Positions 34,618 through 42,546 of a stretch of DNA of 64,000 bases are shown here, in pieces. The DNA comes from UBA5486 sp036744795 (GTDB lineage: Bacteria; Bacillota; UBA4882; UBA10575): assembly GCA_036744795.1 (NCBI GenBank), contig DAIOHK010000001.1, forward strand, positions 62,001-126,000, read 5' to 3'. The translations under genes were made by a program, and so were the position numbers. The notes under the pieces were generated by a model. It saw only the letters and a program-made list of their open reading frames with translations, did not search any database and was not told where the DNA came from. Within the stretch, counting starts at the first letter, position 1. Each line of letters begins with the position of its first letter.

Positions 34618-35808
34618 ATGGACTTATTTGATAAGTGTTTTGAATTTACTACCGCCAAAGAGGCTATCGCCTCCGGACTTTATCCCTACTTTCATGAACT
34701 ACAGACAGGGCAAGATACTAAAGTTACTATGAGTAACAAAGAAAATGTGTTAATGGTTGGTTCCAATAATTATCTGGGACTAACCAGTGATCCCCGTGTC
34801 AAAAATGCTGCCATCGAAGCTACTGAAAAATACGGTTCAGGTTGTTCCGGTTCAAGATTTCTCAATGGTACCTTAGACCTTCATGTAACCCTAGAGCAGG
34901 AATTAGCCAGGTTTATGCAAAAAGAGTCAGCACTTCTTTTTTCCGCAGGCTTTCTAGCTAATTTGGGGATCATTTCGGCCATCGCTTCCAGAGGTGATTA
35001 TATCCTCTGTGACCGCGCTAACCATGCCAGTATTTACGATGGCTGCCGGCTTTCCTTTGCCAAGATGTTTAAATACGAACATAATAACATGGGTGATCTA
35101 GAAAAGCTCCTGCAAAAACTAGGAAATGATGCTACTAAGCTCATTATTACCGATGGGGTCTTCAGTATGGAAGGTGATTTAGCTAATCTCCCGGAGATCG
35201 TTAAACTTGCACATAAATATAATGCTAGGATTCTAGTTGATGATGCTCACGGAATTGGTGTTTTAGGAAAAAACGGCCGTGGAACTGCAGAATACTTTGG
35301 TTTGGAAGATGAGATTGATATGATCATGGGTACTTTCAGTAAATCTTTTGCTTCACTAGGTGGTTTCCTCGTTGCTTCTGAATCGGTTTGTCATTATATA
35401 CAACATGTCTCCAGACCATTAATCTTTACCGCCAGCATGACTCCGGCCTCTACCGGTGCAGCTCTAAAAGCCCTTGAAATCATTGAAAAAGAGGCAGAGC
35501 GCCGAAATCATCTAATCAAGATTGCCGAAAGATTTAGAAATGGTTTAAAAGAACAAGGATTTATAGTAAAAGAAGGTATTACTCCCATCATTCCCGTCTT
35601 AGTCGGTGATATGAATAAAACCTTCCTTGCGTGTAAACTTTTATTCGATAATGGTGTATACGTAAATCCAGTAGTCTCTCCGGCAGTTCCGCCTGATGCT
35701 ACGATGATTAGAACTAGTCTTACCGCTACCCATACAGAAGATGATATCGATCAGGCTATTGAAATCTTCGCAAAAGTCGGTCGGGAAATGGGACTAACTC
35801 CGGCGTAA
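34618..35808 (+). CDS. Alpha-oxoamine synthase (serine palmitoyltransferase/KBL/BioF-like)
   Basis: A PLP enzyme that condenses an amino acid with an acyl-CoA. Motifs are LMVGSNNYLGL, GSGCSGSRFLNGTLDLH, the stacking His in CDRANHASIYDG, VDDAHGIGVLG, and the Schiff-base lysine in MGTFSKSFASLGGF. The segments SRPLIFTASMTPAS and YVNPVVSPAVPPDATMIRTSL are closer to my memory of bacterial serine palmitoyltransferases than of BioF. No bio or tdh genes are nearby. 8-Amino-7-oxononanoate synthase or 2-amino-3-ketobutyrate CoA ligase remain possible. AGGGGTG precedes the ATG; a TTG just before it is also in frame. Confidence 0.8.
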   Translation: MDLFDKCFEFTTAKEAIASGLYPYFHELQTGQDTKVTMSNKENVLMVGSNNYLGLTSDPRVKNAAIEATEKYGSGCSGSRFLNGTLDLHVTLEQELARFMQKESALLFSAGFLANLGIISAIASRGDYILCDRANHASIYDGCRLSFAKMFKYEHNNMGDLEKLLQKLGNDATKLIITDGVFSMEGDLANLPEIVKLAHKYNARILVDDAHGIGVLGKNGRGTAEYFGLEDEIDMIMGTFSKSFASLGGFLVASESVCHYIQHVSRPLIFTASMTPASTGAALKALEIIEKEAERRNHLIKIAERFRNGLKEQGFIVKEGITPIIPVLVGDMNKTFLACKLLFDNGVYVNPVVSPAVPPDATMIRTSLTATHTEDDIDQAIEIFAKVGREMGLTPA

Positions 35809-35832
35809 ACGATCTCGAAACTTGTCGCTGGT

Positions 35833-36019
35833 TAGTCTCATATTTCGCCTTTTATTTATACCAAGGAAAACGCTACCGCAGGCTTTCACGATTTTCCTTG
35901 GGGGTCTAAAGTATGCGAAAAATGAGATTAGTCTCATATTTCGCTTTTTATTTATACCAAGGAAAACGCTACCGCAGGCTTTCACGATGGGGGTATAAAG
36001 TGTGCGAAAAGTGAGATTA
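35833..36019. repeat. Tandem pair of ~95-bp hairpin repeats
   Basis: Two copies of the element seen at 4613-4733 lie head-to-tail, sharing the junction at 35929-35930. The first has outer arms TAGTCTCATATTTCGCC / TGCGAAAAATGAGATTA and inner arms CCAAGGAAAA / TTTTCCTTGG. The second lacks the right inner arm (CACGATGGGGG versus CACGATTTTCCTTGGGGG). ACTCGTCACTCG follows, as in the other locus. Confidence 0.75.
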
Positions 36020-36046
36020 CTCGTCACTCGTATTGATATTCTACCC

Positions 36047-36068
36047 AGCCTGGTCAGAATGTTGTTTT
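36047..36068. repeat. Left-end fragment of the multi-helix element
   Basis: AGCCTGGTCAGAATGTTGTT matches the P1 left arm at 23397-23417 and 4861-4880. The rest of the element is missing. Confidence 0.5.
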
Positions 36069-36076
36069 AGCTACCC

Positions 36077-36119
36077 TACACGACAAACCCCCCCGCTTAG
36101 CGGGGGGGTTTGTCGTGTA
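36077..36119. repeat. Perfect 20-bp GC-rich hairpin with C7/G7 tract
   Basis: The arm TACACGACAAACCCCCCCGC (36077-36096), loop TTA and arm GCGGGGGGGTTTGTCGTGTA (36100-36119) pair without mismatch. It lies between the convergent alpha-oxoamine synthase and SDR genes. It lacks a T-tract on either strand, so it is not a standard terminator. Confidence 0.7.
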
Positions 36120-36158
36120 AATAAGCTAGTCCAATCCGGACTATTAGCAGCCTACAGC

Positions 36159-37001
36159 CTATAAAAAATCAACCCCATAAAATATTCTAATTAATTTCTC
36201 CTTTACTCGGCTAGGGACAAAACGGGCGATCGCTGGAAATTTAGTAGAAAGAAAATCTCCTGCCGGATATCTCGTACGAGGATTTTTCTTTTTAATTACC
36301 TCCACTACTTTATCAGCTATCACCTGTGGAGGAGGTGACTTTTGCATATTTACATCAATTACACGCCAGCAAACATCAGCCCATTTTTTATAGGGTGAAT
36401 CCTCCGCAATTCCAAACTGAGTAACATTATTAAAATTGGTGTTAATATCTCCCGGCTCTACTGCTACTACTTTAATTCCAAAGGGACGGAGTTCCTGGCG
36501 TAGTCCTTCAGTAAGGGCATTTAGAGCAAATTTGGTACTTGAATAATGAACTTGAAAAGGGATGACAAATTTTCCTGCCAGAGAAGTAATGTTAATAATA
36601 AGCCCCTTTCTTTGGTCTCTCATTACTGGTACTATTTCCTTAATTAAACGTAAGGCCCCAAAATAATTCGTATCAAAAATCTCCTTGGTTTTTTCAATAG
36701 GAAATTCCTCCAATGGCCCAAACACACCAAAACCAGCATTATTAATCAGGATATCAATACCACCAGCTTCTTTAAGAAATTGTGCACATCCTGACCGAAC
36801 AGAATTATCTTTAGTAACATCCATCTGTAAAAATTTAATACTCTGTTTTAATTGTTCAGGTAAGTTTTGCACTTTTGAAAGGTTACGCGTAGTACCCCAA
36901 ACTTGACAACCTTTTTCTGCTAAAGTAAGGGCAATTGCCATCCCAATTCCTGAAGAAGCACCGGTAATTAAAACTTTTTTACCCGACAATCCTTTGCCCA
37001 T
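36159..37001 (-). CDS. Short-chain dehydrogenase/reductase
   Basis: Classical SDR of 280 residues with a Rossmann N-terminus KKVLITGASSGIGMA, DVTKDNSV, ILINNAGFGVFG, catalytic Ser in NITSLAG, YSSTK (Tyr-x3-Lys) and VEPGDINTNF. The substrate is unknown. The C-terminal extension (YPAGDFLSTKFPAIARFVPSRVKEKLIRIFYG) is seen in SDRs acting on lipid-like or steroid-like ketones. With the neighbouring alpha-oxoamine synthase this invites a 3-ketosphinganine reductase idea, which is only inference. It starts 15 bp after the OmpH-like gene. Confidence 0.85.
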   Translation of the reverse strand: MGKGLSGKKVLITGASSGIGMAIALTLAEKGCQVWGTTRNLSKVQNLPEQLKQSIKFLQMDVTKDNSVRSGCAQFLKEAGGIDILINNAGFGVFGPLEEFPIEKTKEIFDTNYFGALRLIKEIVPVMRDQRKGLIINITSLAGKFVIPFQVHYSSTKFALNALTEGLRQELRPFGIKVVAVEPGDINTNFNNVTQFGIAEDSPYKKWADVCWRVIDVNMQKSPPPQVIADKVVEVIKKKNPRTRYPAGDFLSTKFPAIARFVPSRVKEKLIRIFYGVDFL

Positions 37002-37016
37002 TTAAACCGCACTCCC

Positions 37017-37637
37017 TTATCTTTTTTCATCACCATTAACTGAGCCGGATTTACCTGTAAAGAAAAGTCGAACCCGTTGCCAGAATGTCAATCCCCACTT
37101 TTCCCAAGCTTTTAAGATATCATCTGTTAAATCAGTACCACCTACATAAAACCCGCCTTTCAGTAGTACACATTCAAAATCTTTCTTTTTAGCAACTTTT
37201 TGTACAACCGCTTTCAATTCTTCCATTAGATCCTGTTCTTTTTCTTCCCGAATCCTGGCCAATTCTTGTTTCTTACTATCAATTTTTATTTGCGTTTCAG
37301 CTGCTAATTCTTGAGCTCGGAAGAAATAATCTCCCTGCCCTTGGTAATCATCTTTCCCTGCTTGATCTTCCTTCATTAACTCTTTTACTTTATTGCGGTG
37401 TTCAGACAGAATTTCGGCAGTATACTTTTCTAATTCATGATCATATATCCCAAATTCTTCTCTTAACCTGATATACTTTGGGGCTTCGGCCTTAATTCGC
37501 GAAAGATCAATTAGCCCAATTTTAGATGAAAAATCCACTTCTTCATCTATCATCCCTAGACAAGTTCCGGGAAACAACAAAGAAAAAAGAAGAACCCCTG
37601 TTAAAATCGGAAACAAGGAAAGAAGACGATGCCTCAT
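37017..37637 (-). CDS. OmpH/Skp-like secreted chaperone-type protein
   Basis: A 206-residue protein with a signal peptide (LLSLFPILTGVLLFSLLFPGTCLG). The mature part begins with an OmpH-type IGLIDLSRI, followed by a long charged coiled-coil (about residues 60-140). It ends in VQKVAKKKDFECVLLKGGFYVGGTDLTDDILKAW, the usual OmpH C-terminal block. Skp/OmpH chaperones escort outer-membrane proteins in diderms, but OmpH-like proteins also exist in some Firmicutes. A short hydrophobic stretch (TFWQRVRLFFTG) near the C-terminus is unusual. Confidence 0.65.
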   Translation of the reverse strand: MRHRLLSLFPILTGVLLFSLLFPGTCLGMIDEEVDFSSKIGLIDLSRIKAEAPKYIRLREEFGIYDHELEKYTAEILSEHRNKVKELMKEDQAGKDDYQGQGDYFFRAQELAAETQIKIDSKKQELARIREEKEQDLMEELKAVVQKVAKKKDFECVLLKGGFYVGGTDLTDDILKAWEKWGLTFWQRVRLFFTGKSGSVNGDEKR

Positions 37638-37733
37638 TTTTAACCGCTCCTATTTTCAAATATCAAAAGATAACCTCTAAAATATTCACCTTTTCTCTTC
37701 GATTTCCTGCTGAAAAAGAAATTTACTCTATTA

Positions 37734-37772
37734 ATTCACTTCGTGATGTTAAGGTGGCCGGCCTAAGCGACT
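37734..37772. repeat. Right half of a GTYGATTCACC-type hairpin repeat
   Basis: ATTCACTTCGTGATGTTAAG, followed by GTGGCCGGCCTAAGCGAC, matches 51134-51171 closely. The left arm is missing. Confidence 0.5.
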
Positions 37773-37876
37773 AACTAGGAAATTGCCTACTCTAAATATT
37801 TAAAGAAGAAACCATTAGTTAGTCTTTGTTATCTTTTTGAAGCATAAGATAAATAAGTAATGGAGGTGAATCTTAA

Positions 37877-38083
37877 TTGAGACTCTGTAAATATCGGGTT
37901 CGCAATTATCATTTTAACTCCGTAAATAAAAGATGGATAATCCATACCATACAAGAAAATGAAACCCTTTACCAGTTAGCAAGCAAATATAAAACATCAG
38001 TTTTACACCTTTTACAATACAACCCGCCTCTAGATCCCCGTCAATTAATTATCAATGAGCGGATTGTTATTCCTCCTAGCTAA
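37877..38083 (+). CDS. Small LysM domain protein
   Basis: A 68-residue protein consisting of a short basic N-terminus and one LysM domain: IIHTIQENETLYQLASKYKTSVLHLLQYNP...IINERIVIPPS. LysM binds N-acetylglucosamine polymers such as peptidoglycan. There is no signal peptide, so it may act in the mother cell on the spore cortex or coat. The TTG at 37877 is preceded by GGAGGTGAA. Confidence 0.75.
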   Translation: MRLCKYRVRNYHFNSVNKRWIIHTIQENETLYQLASKYKTSVLHLLQYNPPLDPRQLIINERIVIPPS

Positions 38084-38088
38084 GGATT

Positions 38089-38111
38089 AAAAAACCCGCC
38101 TTACTGGCGGG
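38089..38111 (-). terminator. Terminator after phoU
   Basis: CCCGCC and GGCGGG form a 6-bp stem with a 5-base loop. On the minus strand six T residues follow. It may also end the LysM transcript weakly. Confidence 0.7.
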
Positions 38112-38132
38112 AATGAATCTATAATCAAGTAA

Positions 38133-38780
38133 CTAATATTTTACCCTCTTTCCAGTATTAATCAGTATAGTTTCTTCGCCAATATTAGTAGCATGATCGG
38201 CTATTCTTTCAAGAAATCTGGCAATCATATGAAAACGAATTGCCTGTCTAGCCGCTTTAACATCTTTAAGATCAGTAAGTAGTAAAGATAATTCATCATA
38301 GATCTTCTCATACATATTATCCGCGTTTTCATCTTTTCGGCACACAGCTTCTGCTAAATCGGAGTCTCCCGCCACAAAAGCTTTGAGAGAAACTTCAAGC
38401 ATATTAAGTGCCAAGTTAGCCAATTGCGGGATATGAATAAGCGGTTTGATATATTCCTCATTCTTTAATTCCAAAACAATTTCTGCTATATTGGTGGCAT
38501 AATCGCCAACCCTTTCCAAGTCATTAGCAAGTTTTAAAATTGACAGACTAGTCCGTAGTGTTTTTCCTGGAAGGTTATTCTCACTAAGCAGCTTGGCAAT
38601 CTTTTCCTCAATTACAATCTGTTTATTATCAATTAAATCATCCTCATTGATGACCTTTAATGCATCTTGGTAATTTCTCTTTACTAAAGCCTCAATCGAA
38701 CGATTAACTACCTTCTCTACATCCTCCCCCATCTGTAAGAACTCCGCCATCAGTTGATCAAGCTGTTCCAAATAAACCAC
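38133..38780 (-). CDS. phoU: Phosphate signalling complex protein PhoU
   Basis: A 215-residue helical protein built of two PhoU repeats (MAEFLQMGEDVEKVVNRSIEAL ... LERVGDYATNIAEIV and LLTDLKDVKAARQAIRFHMIARFLERIADHATNIGEE). PhoU links the Pst phosphate transporter to the PhoR kinase and binds metal clusters. No pst or pho genes are visible in the window, so it is an orphan here. A 60-bp part of this gene is duplicated at 39067-39126. Confidence 0.93.
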   Translation of the reverse strand: MVYLEQLDQLMAEFLQMGEDVEKVVNRSIEALVKRNYQDALKVINEDDLIDNKQIVIEEKIAKLLSENNLPGKTLRTSLSILKLANDLERVGDYATNIAEIVLELKNEEYIKPLIHIPQLANLALNMLEVSLKAFVAGDSDLAEAVCRKDENADNMYEKIYDELSLLLTDLKDVKAARQAIRFHMIARFLERIADHATNIGEETILINTGKRVKY

Positions 38781-39121
38781 TCCTTTTCATCTTATACTAG
38801 GATTTTATCCCCTAATAAATAATAACGTTTAATCCGTAATAAAATTCCCTTTTATTAATTATTAGTTAAGGAATAATATAATCCTGCTCAAACAGGTAAA
38901 ACAATTATTATTCAATTATTTTAAGGAGTGTGGAAACTGCATATTACCCAAATATCCTTTAATACTCGTTACTCATGTATAAAAATATTGTTTTTTAAAA
39001 AAGTATCAAGCATCGAGTTATATTTTGTGGCTGAGTCTAATAATTTATTTTATTTCTAAGAAGGAAATATGAATAAGCGGTTTGATATATTTCTCGTTCT
39101 TTAATTCCAAAACAATCTCTG
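38781..39121. other. 341-bp gap, mostly without recognised features
   Basis: AT-rich sequence with no gene. The end of the gap (39067 onward) is a copy of an internal phoU segment. A TACTCGTTACTC stretch near 38964 resembles the direct repeats flanking the hairpin at 4613. Confidence 0.5.
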
Positions 39122-39126
39122 CTATA
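39067..39126 (-). pseudogene. Duplicated 60-bp fragment of phoU
   Basis: Bases 39067-39126 match 38431-38490 inside phoU at 57 of 60 positions by eye, in the same orientation. The peptidase gene ends in this fragment: its stop TAG is at 39122-39124. Confidence 0.8.
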
Positions 39127-40867
39127 GAGGAATCTCTAGTAGTTCTTCTATTAACTTGTCCCACTTTGTATAGTATGGAAAGCCCATTGCCGGATAATAG
39201 CTGGAGTATAAGTTCCAATAAGCATAATTATCTGGTAGCAATACAGCAAGCCCATTATCTTCTCCGAACTTAGTAGGATTAATTATCTGATTAGCATCAA
39301 CAATATTCCTTAATGCCGATCGGGCAGCTAAAGCTGATAAATGAAGTTGGGAAGTATCGGGAATCTGTGTTGAACTGGTAATCAAATCCAAAAAATGACC
39401 TAAATCTTTGTTCTCAGGATAATCGTATCCCTTGGTTTTCAAAGTAAGTTTCTTTACCTCCTCCCGGATTAAAGGGTCGGTCTCATTAAGAAAACAAGTA
39501 ACAAATCCCTCTACTACTTCCCCGAATTGCTGAATTTCAGTAGTCGAAAGTTTCAACCCGGAGATCGTTAGAGGAAAGTCCAAATAATAATTTTGATAAT
39601 ATTTAGCATAACAAGAGAGGATCTCTCGGACGAAATCCTCTGGCAAAAGAAGAGGATCAGTAACCAGGCTCTTCATAATAGTATGATAAGGTAAACCATT
39701 TGCAGGAGTAACTTCTTCCGAGCCTACTAGATAAGATATCGCTCCTTGCCATTCCCAGGCCACCTCCGCCATTTGCATCAAGCAAGCATCCGTAACTAAT
39801 AAATCCAGCGGACGGCCGTTAAATGCTCCGTCCAGTGCTAATCTAACTTCTTTGGCCGTTAACCAATCATTAAAATAATCACTTCCATCTTGATCATAAC
39901 AGATCGACCTACTCTTTACCGTTGAAATGTTTTCATGCAAGATCCCACTACCATGATTCCATAATACCAGCATATAATGGCGGGCCGGGTAATTTGTCAT
40001 CCCCCAGCTAAGAAAATCCTGTAGAACATTGGGATCACCAGTATTAGTCTCACCCAGCAGAATATAAGGTGATGTTACATTACCCGGATCATCATCTTTT
40101 GTCATAAGATAGCGTTTTGCTTCATCATTGTAAAAATCGGCTTGGACTAAAATATTTACCTGCTCTGTACTACCTACTTCCTCCATTTCATTAAGGTCCG
40201 AAAGAGCAAATCCATAATAATCTAAATTATTATCAGCAGCCATATAAACCATTACTGTCCAGTCTTTATATTGATATAAATTGTTAGAAATAACTATTGA
40301 TACAGGTTTTTCGACTCTCCGACCATTTGTCAATATTGCAATTATACGAAGCAAATAACTACCATCAGATTTAGTCGACGTATCCAGAGTAAAATTATAA
40401 ACACCATTTGATATATAGCTTAAGTTTGGTATCTGCTCATTATTCAAATAGACCTCAATATTCGTTAATCCCCGCATTTTTTCAATTTCAGTAGAAATAG
40501 TAAAACTTACTTCTCCTGATAGTGGTTGAGCCAAAGAGGAAAAACCATCAGCTGAAATTGTAATGTTTACTATTGATGGATCTAAAAGTTGAACTAGAGG
40601 AACTATCTTTCCTGCAAATATGTAGACAGTTTCTTCATGTATATAGTAATCTTCCTTATATAACCTTATAAAATGCTCCCCTTCTCTTAATCCACTAATT
40701 GTACATGGGGTTATATATCCGGTAAGCTTCCCATCAATCCATACCTCTGCCCCGGAAGGTACTGTCTCAACTACAAGCTTCCCTAGATTCTTCCTACAAC
40801 CGGTTAAAGAAAGAAGTAACAAAAGTAAACAAAAAATAAGAAACTTACGTTTTCTAATTCCAGGCAA
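39122..40867 (-). CDS. Clostripain-family (C11) cysteine peptidase lipoprotein with PEGA domain
   Basis: A 581-residue secreted lipoprotein. The signal peptide ends in LLSLTGC (lipobox). A PEGA domain follows (KLVVETVPSGAEVWIDGKLTGYITPCTISGLREGEH), then a beta-sandwich region. The C11 peptidase domain begins near DWTVMVYMAADNNLDYYG. The catalytic His is in LVLWNHGSG and the catalytic Cys in LLVTDACLMQMAEVAWEW. The specificity is unknown; clostripain itself cuts after Arg. The TTG at 40867 has GGGAGGG upstream. The last codon and stop lie in a duplicated phoU fragment, so the natural C-terminus may have been altered. Confidence 0.85.
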   Translation of the reverse strand: MPGIRKRKFLIFCLLLLLLSLTGCRKNLGKLVVETVPSGAEVWIDGKLTGYITPCTISGLREGEHFIRLYKEDYYIHEETVYIFAGKIVPLVQLLDPSIVNITISADGFSSLAQPLSGEVSFTISTEIEKMRGLTNIEVYLNNEQIPNLSYISNGVYNFTLDTSTKSDGSYLLRIIAILTNGRRVEKPVSIVISNNLYQYKDWTVMVYMAADNNLDYYGFALSDLNEMEEVGSTEQVNILVQADFYNDEAKRYLMTKDDDPGNVTSPYILLGETNTGDPNVLQDFLSWGMTNYPARHYMLVLWNHGSGILHENISTVKSRSICYDQDGSDYFNDWLTAKEVRLALDGAFNGRPLDLLVTDACLMQMAEVAWEWQGAISYLVGSEEVTPANGLPYHTIMKSLVTDPLLLPEDFVREILSCYAKYYQNYYLDFPLTISGLKLSTTEIQQFGEVVEGFVTCFLNETDPLIREEVKKLTLKTKGYDYPENKDLGHFLDLITSSTQIPDTSQLHLSALAARSALRNIVDANQIINPTKFGEDNGLAVLLPDNYAYWNLYSSYYPAMGFPYYTKWDKLIEELLEIPL

Positions 40868-41273
40868 AAAAATCCCTCCCTGGTATGATAGACCAATTAT
40901 AACAGATCGTAACGATTATTTTAAGTTATTTTTTGTTTCTCGCACTAACTTATGGATAATTATATAATACAAATTATTAACCGCTTTATATTGTAACCAA
41001 ATAGGTCTTCAGGTAGTAATGCATTTCCGTACTTTGAAAAAAGTACTCAAAGAAGGATTCGCCAGTCTGCACGTAGAATTACTTTAAAATCCTCTACATA
41101 ATAATTTTTCTTACAAGGAGGTGAAATATCCTTAGAACAGCTGTTACGGGCGGGAAACATTTAATATATAAACCGGAATGATTCTTTTTTTATTTAGATT
41201 ATCCAAAAAAGCTTCCCTTACCGTATACATCTTGTTCTTGTTATTATTATATTTTTTTGGGAGGCGTTAAAGC
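40868..41273. other. 406-bp divergent gap before degV
   Basis: No gene is seen. A strong SD-like AAGGAGGTGA at 41115-41124 is followed by no canonical start codon in reach, only a short open stretch. This could be the remnant of a lost gene. The region also contains the upstream sequences of the C11 peptidase and degV. Confidence 0.4.
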
Positions 41274-42125
41274 ATGTCGATTAAAATTGTCACCGATTCT
41301 ACGGCTGACCTCTCCCCTGAACTAATTAATCGTTATTCTATAGAGATTATTCCTCTCTCCGTATACTTCGGTGACCAAGTCTACTTAGATGGAAAAGACT
41401 TGGACCCTTTTAGCTTTATGGAAAAGGTCAAGGCTTCTCCAATTTTTCCAAAGACAGGCCAGGCTACTCCAGCGGATTTTATTGAACTTTTCCGCCACCT
41501 ATTAGACCAAGGACATGAAATTCTTTATGTAGGTCTCTCCTCCGGACTTTCGGGAACTGTCGCCTCAGCATCCTTAGCGGTACAAGAATTAAGCGAAGCT
41601 CCGATTGCCATCGTAGATTCGAAAAATCTCTCCATGGGGATTGGCATCCTCGCTTTACATGGAGCAGAAATGGCACAAAACGGTATTCCACTAAATGAAA
41701 TTGCCGAGCGACTTAATAAAATGGTTCCCGGAATAAAGACTTCATTCATCGTTGACTCGATGGATTTTCTCTACAAAGGGGGGCGGCTCTCCCGAACTCA
41801 GGCCTTTATCGGAAATGTCTTACAAATTCATCCCAGAATTGAAGTTGTTGATGGTAAACTTTTCTTAGCCGAAAAATTCCGGGGAAGCAAAGTCAAAGCG
41901 AATGCCCGTCTTATTGAATGGGCTACCGAAAAGAAAGAACTAATTCATCCACGCTGGATCTCGGTGACCCACTGCCATGCTGATGAATCAGCGGAGTTTA
42001 TCGCAGATGAGCTTCGAAAGATGAACCTAGCACAGGAAGTAGTAATTACACGAGCAGGAGCTGTTATTTCCAGCCACTGTGGTCCAGGAACTGTTGGTAT
42101 TCTTTTTATAGAAAAAGATTTTTAA
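41274..42125 (+). CDS. DegV family fatty-acid binding protein
   Basis: Binds a fatty acid and supplies it to the FakA kinase in Firmicutes. The 283 residues have the N-terminal KIVTDSTADLSPELI, FPKTGQATPADFIELF, YVGLSSGLSGT, VDSKNLSMGIGI, the DegV block FIVDSMDFLYKGGRLS and the C-terminal ISSHCGPGTVGILF. It stands alone with a strong terminator. No fakA is nearby. Confidence 0.93.
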   Translation: MSIKIVTDSTADLSPELINRYSIEIIPLSVYFGDQVYLDGKDLDPFSFMEKVKASPIFPKTGQATPADFIELFRHLLDQGHEILYVGLSSGLSGTVASASLAVQELSEAPIAIVDSKNLSMGIGILALHGAEMAQNGIPLNEIAERLNKMVPGIKTSFIVDSMDFLYKGGRLSRTQAFIGNVLQIHPRIEVVDGKLFLAEKFRGSKVKANARLIEWATEKKELIHPRWISVTHCHADESAEFIADELRKMNLAQEVVITRAGAVISSHCGPGTVGILFIEKDF

Positions 42126-42146
42126 TAACTAATCACAGAATATTAC

Positions 42147-42177
42147 AAAAAGGGCGACCCTGAAGGGTGCCCTTTTT
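42147..42177 (+). terminator. Terminator after degV
   Basis: AAAAAGGGCGACCC and GGGTGCCCTTTTT form a long stem with a TGAA loop and a trailing T-run, 22 bp after the degV stop. Confidence 0.85.
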
Positions 42178-42229
42178 AACATATTTTTGTAGTAGACAAC
42201 AGCAAATTATTTACCAGGGGAGGTAATAA

Positions 42230-42249
42230 GAGGGAATTGCATAATTACC
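42230..42249. repeat. End of MITE-like repeat
   Basis: GAGGGAATTGCATAATTACC is a consensus copy of the family terminus. The partner end is not clear. It lies within the 421-bp gap 42126-42546, which otherwise holds two terminators and AT-rich DNA. Confidence 0.5.
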
Positions 42250-42353
42250 TGAAAGCTTATTTAACTGTAATATCTTTATTTATCTTTATTCAAAGGGATT
42301 GTCTGATTACCAAAGACCTCTCCTTAAGAAGTAAATATGATATTCTATTTGTG

Positions 42354-42382
42354 ACAGACCATAATTGCCGGTCTGTTTTTTT
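42354..42382 (+). terminator. Orphan intrinsic terminator
   Basis: ACAGACC and GGTCTGT form a 7-bp stem followed by at least six T residues on the plus strand. The nearest upstream plus-strand gene, degV, already has a terminator 180 bp earlier, so this one may end an unannotated small RNA. Confidence 0.7.
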
Positions 42383-42546
42383 CTTTGTGAATAGTAATAA
42401 ATTCTTTTACCAGTCAAGTATACTCAAATGAAATATAAAGATGTAATTACAGTATTTAAAGTATATTTTAAGAAATAGAAGGAAAATTTGTTAAAATGTT
42501 AAATTAAGAAAATATAAACTTTTGTTCAAAAAAGGAGGGTCTTTCC

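Larger units (their letters stand above)
35809..36158. other. 350-bp repeat-filled gap between convergent genes
   Basis: It contains the tandem hairpin repeat (35833-36019), a left-end fragment of the multi-helix element (36047-36068) and a perfect 20-bp hairpin (36077-36119). No gene is visible. Confidence 0.7.

Noticed and set aside
35794..36027. 77-codon minus-strand frame with an internal repeat (KACGSVFLGINK)
   Set aside because: It consists entirely of the tandem hairpin repeats at 35833-36019; the repeated peptide is just the translated DNA repeat.
42237..42431. 64-codon plus-strand frame before the 128-residue membrane gene
   Set aside because: It runs through an intrinsic terminator and starts in a MITE-like end; no SD at a useful distance.
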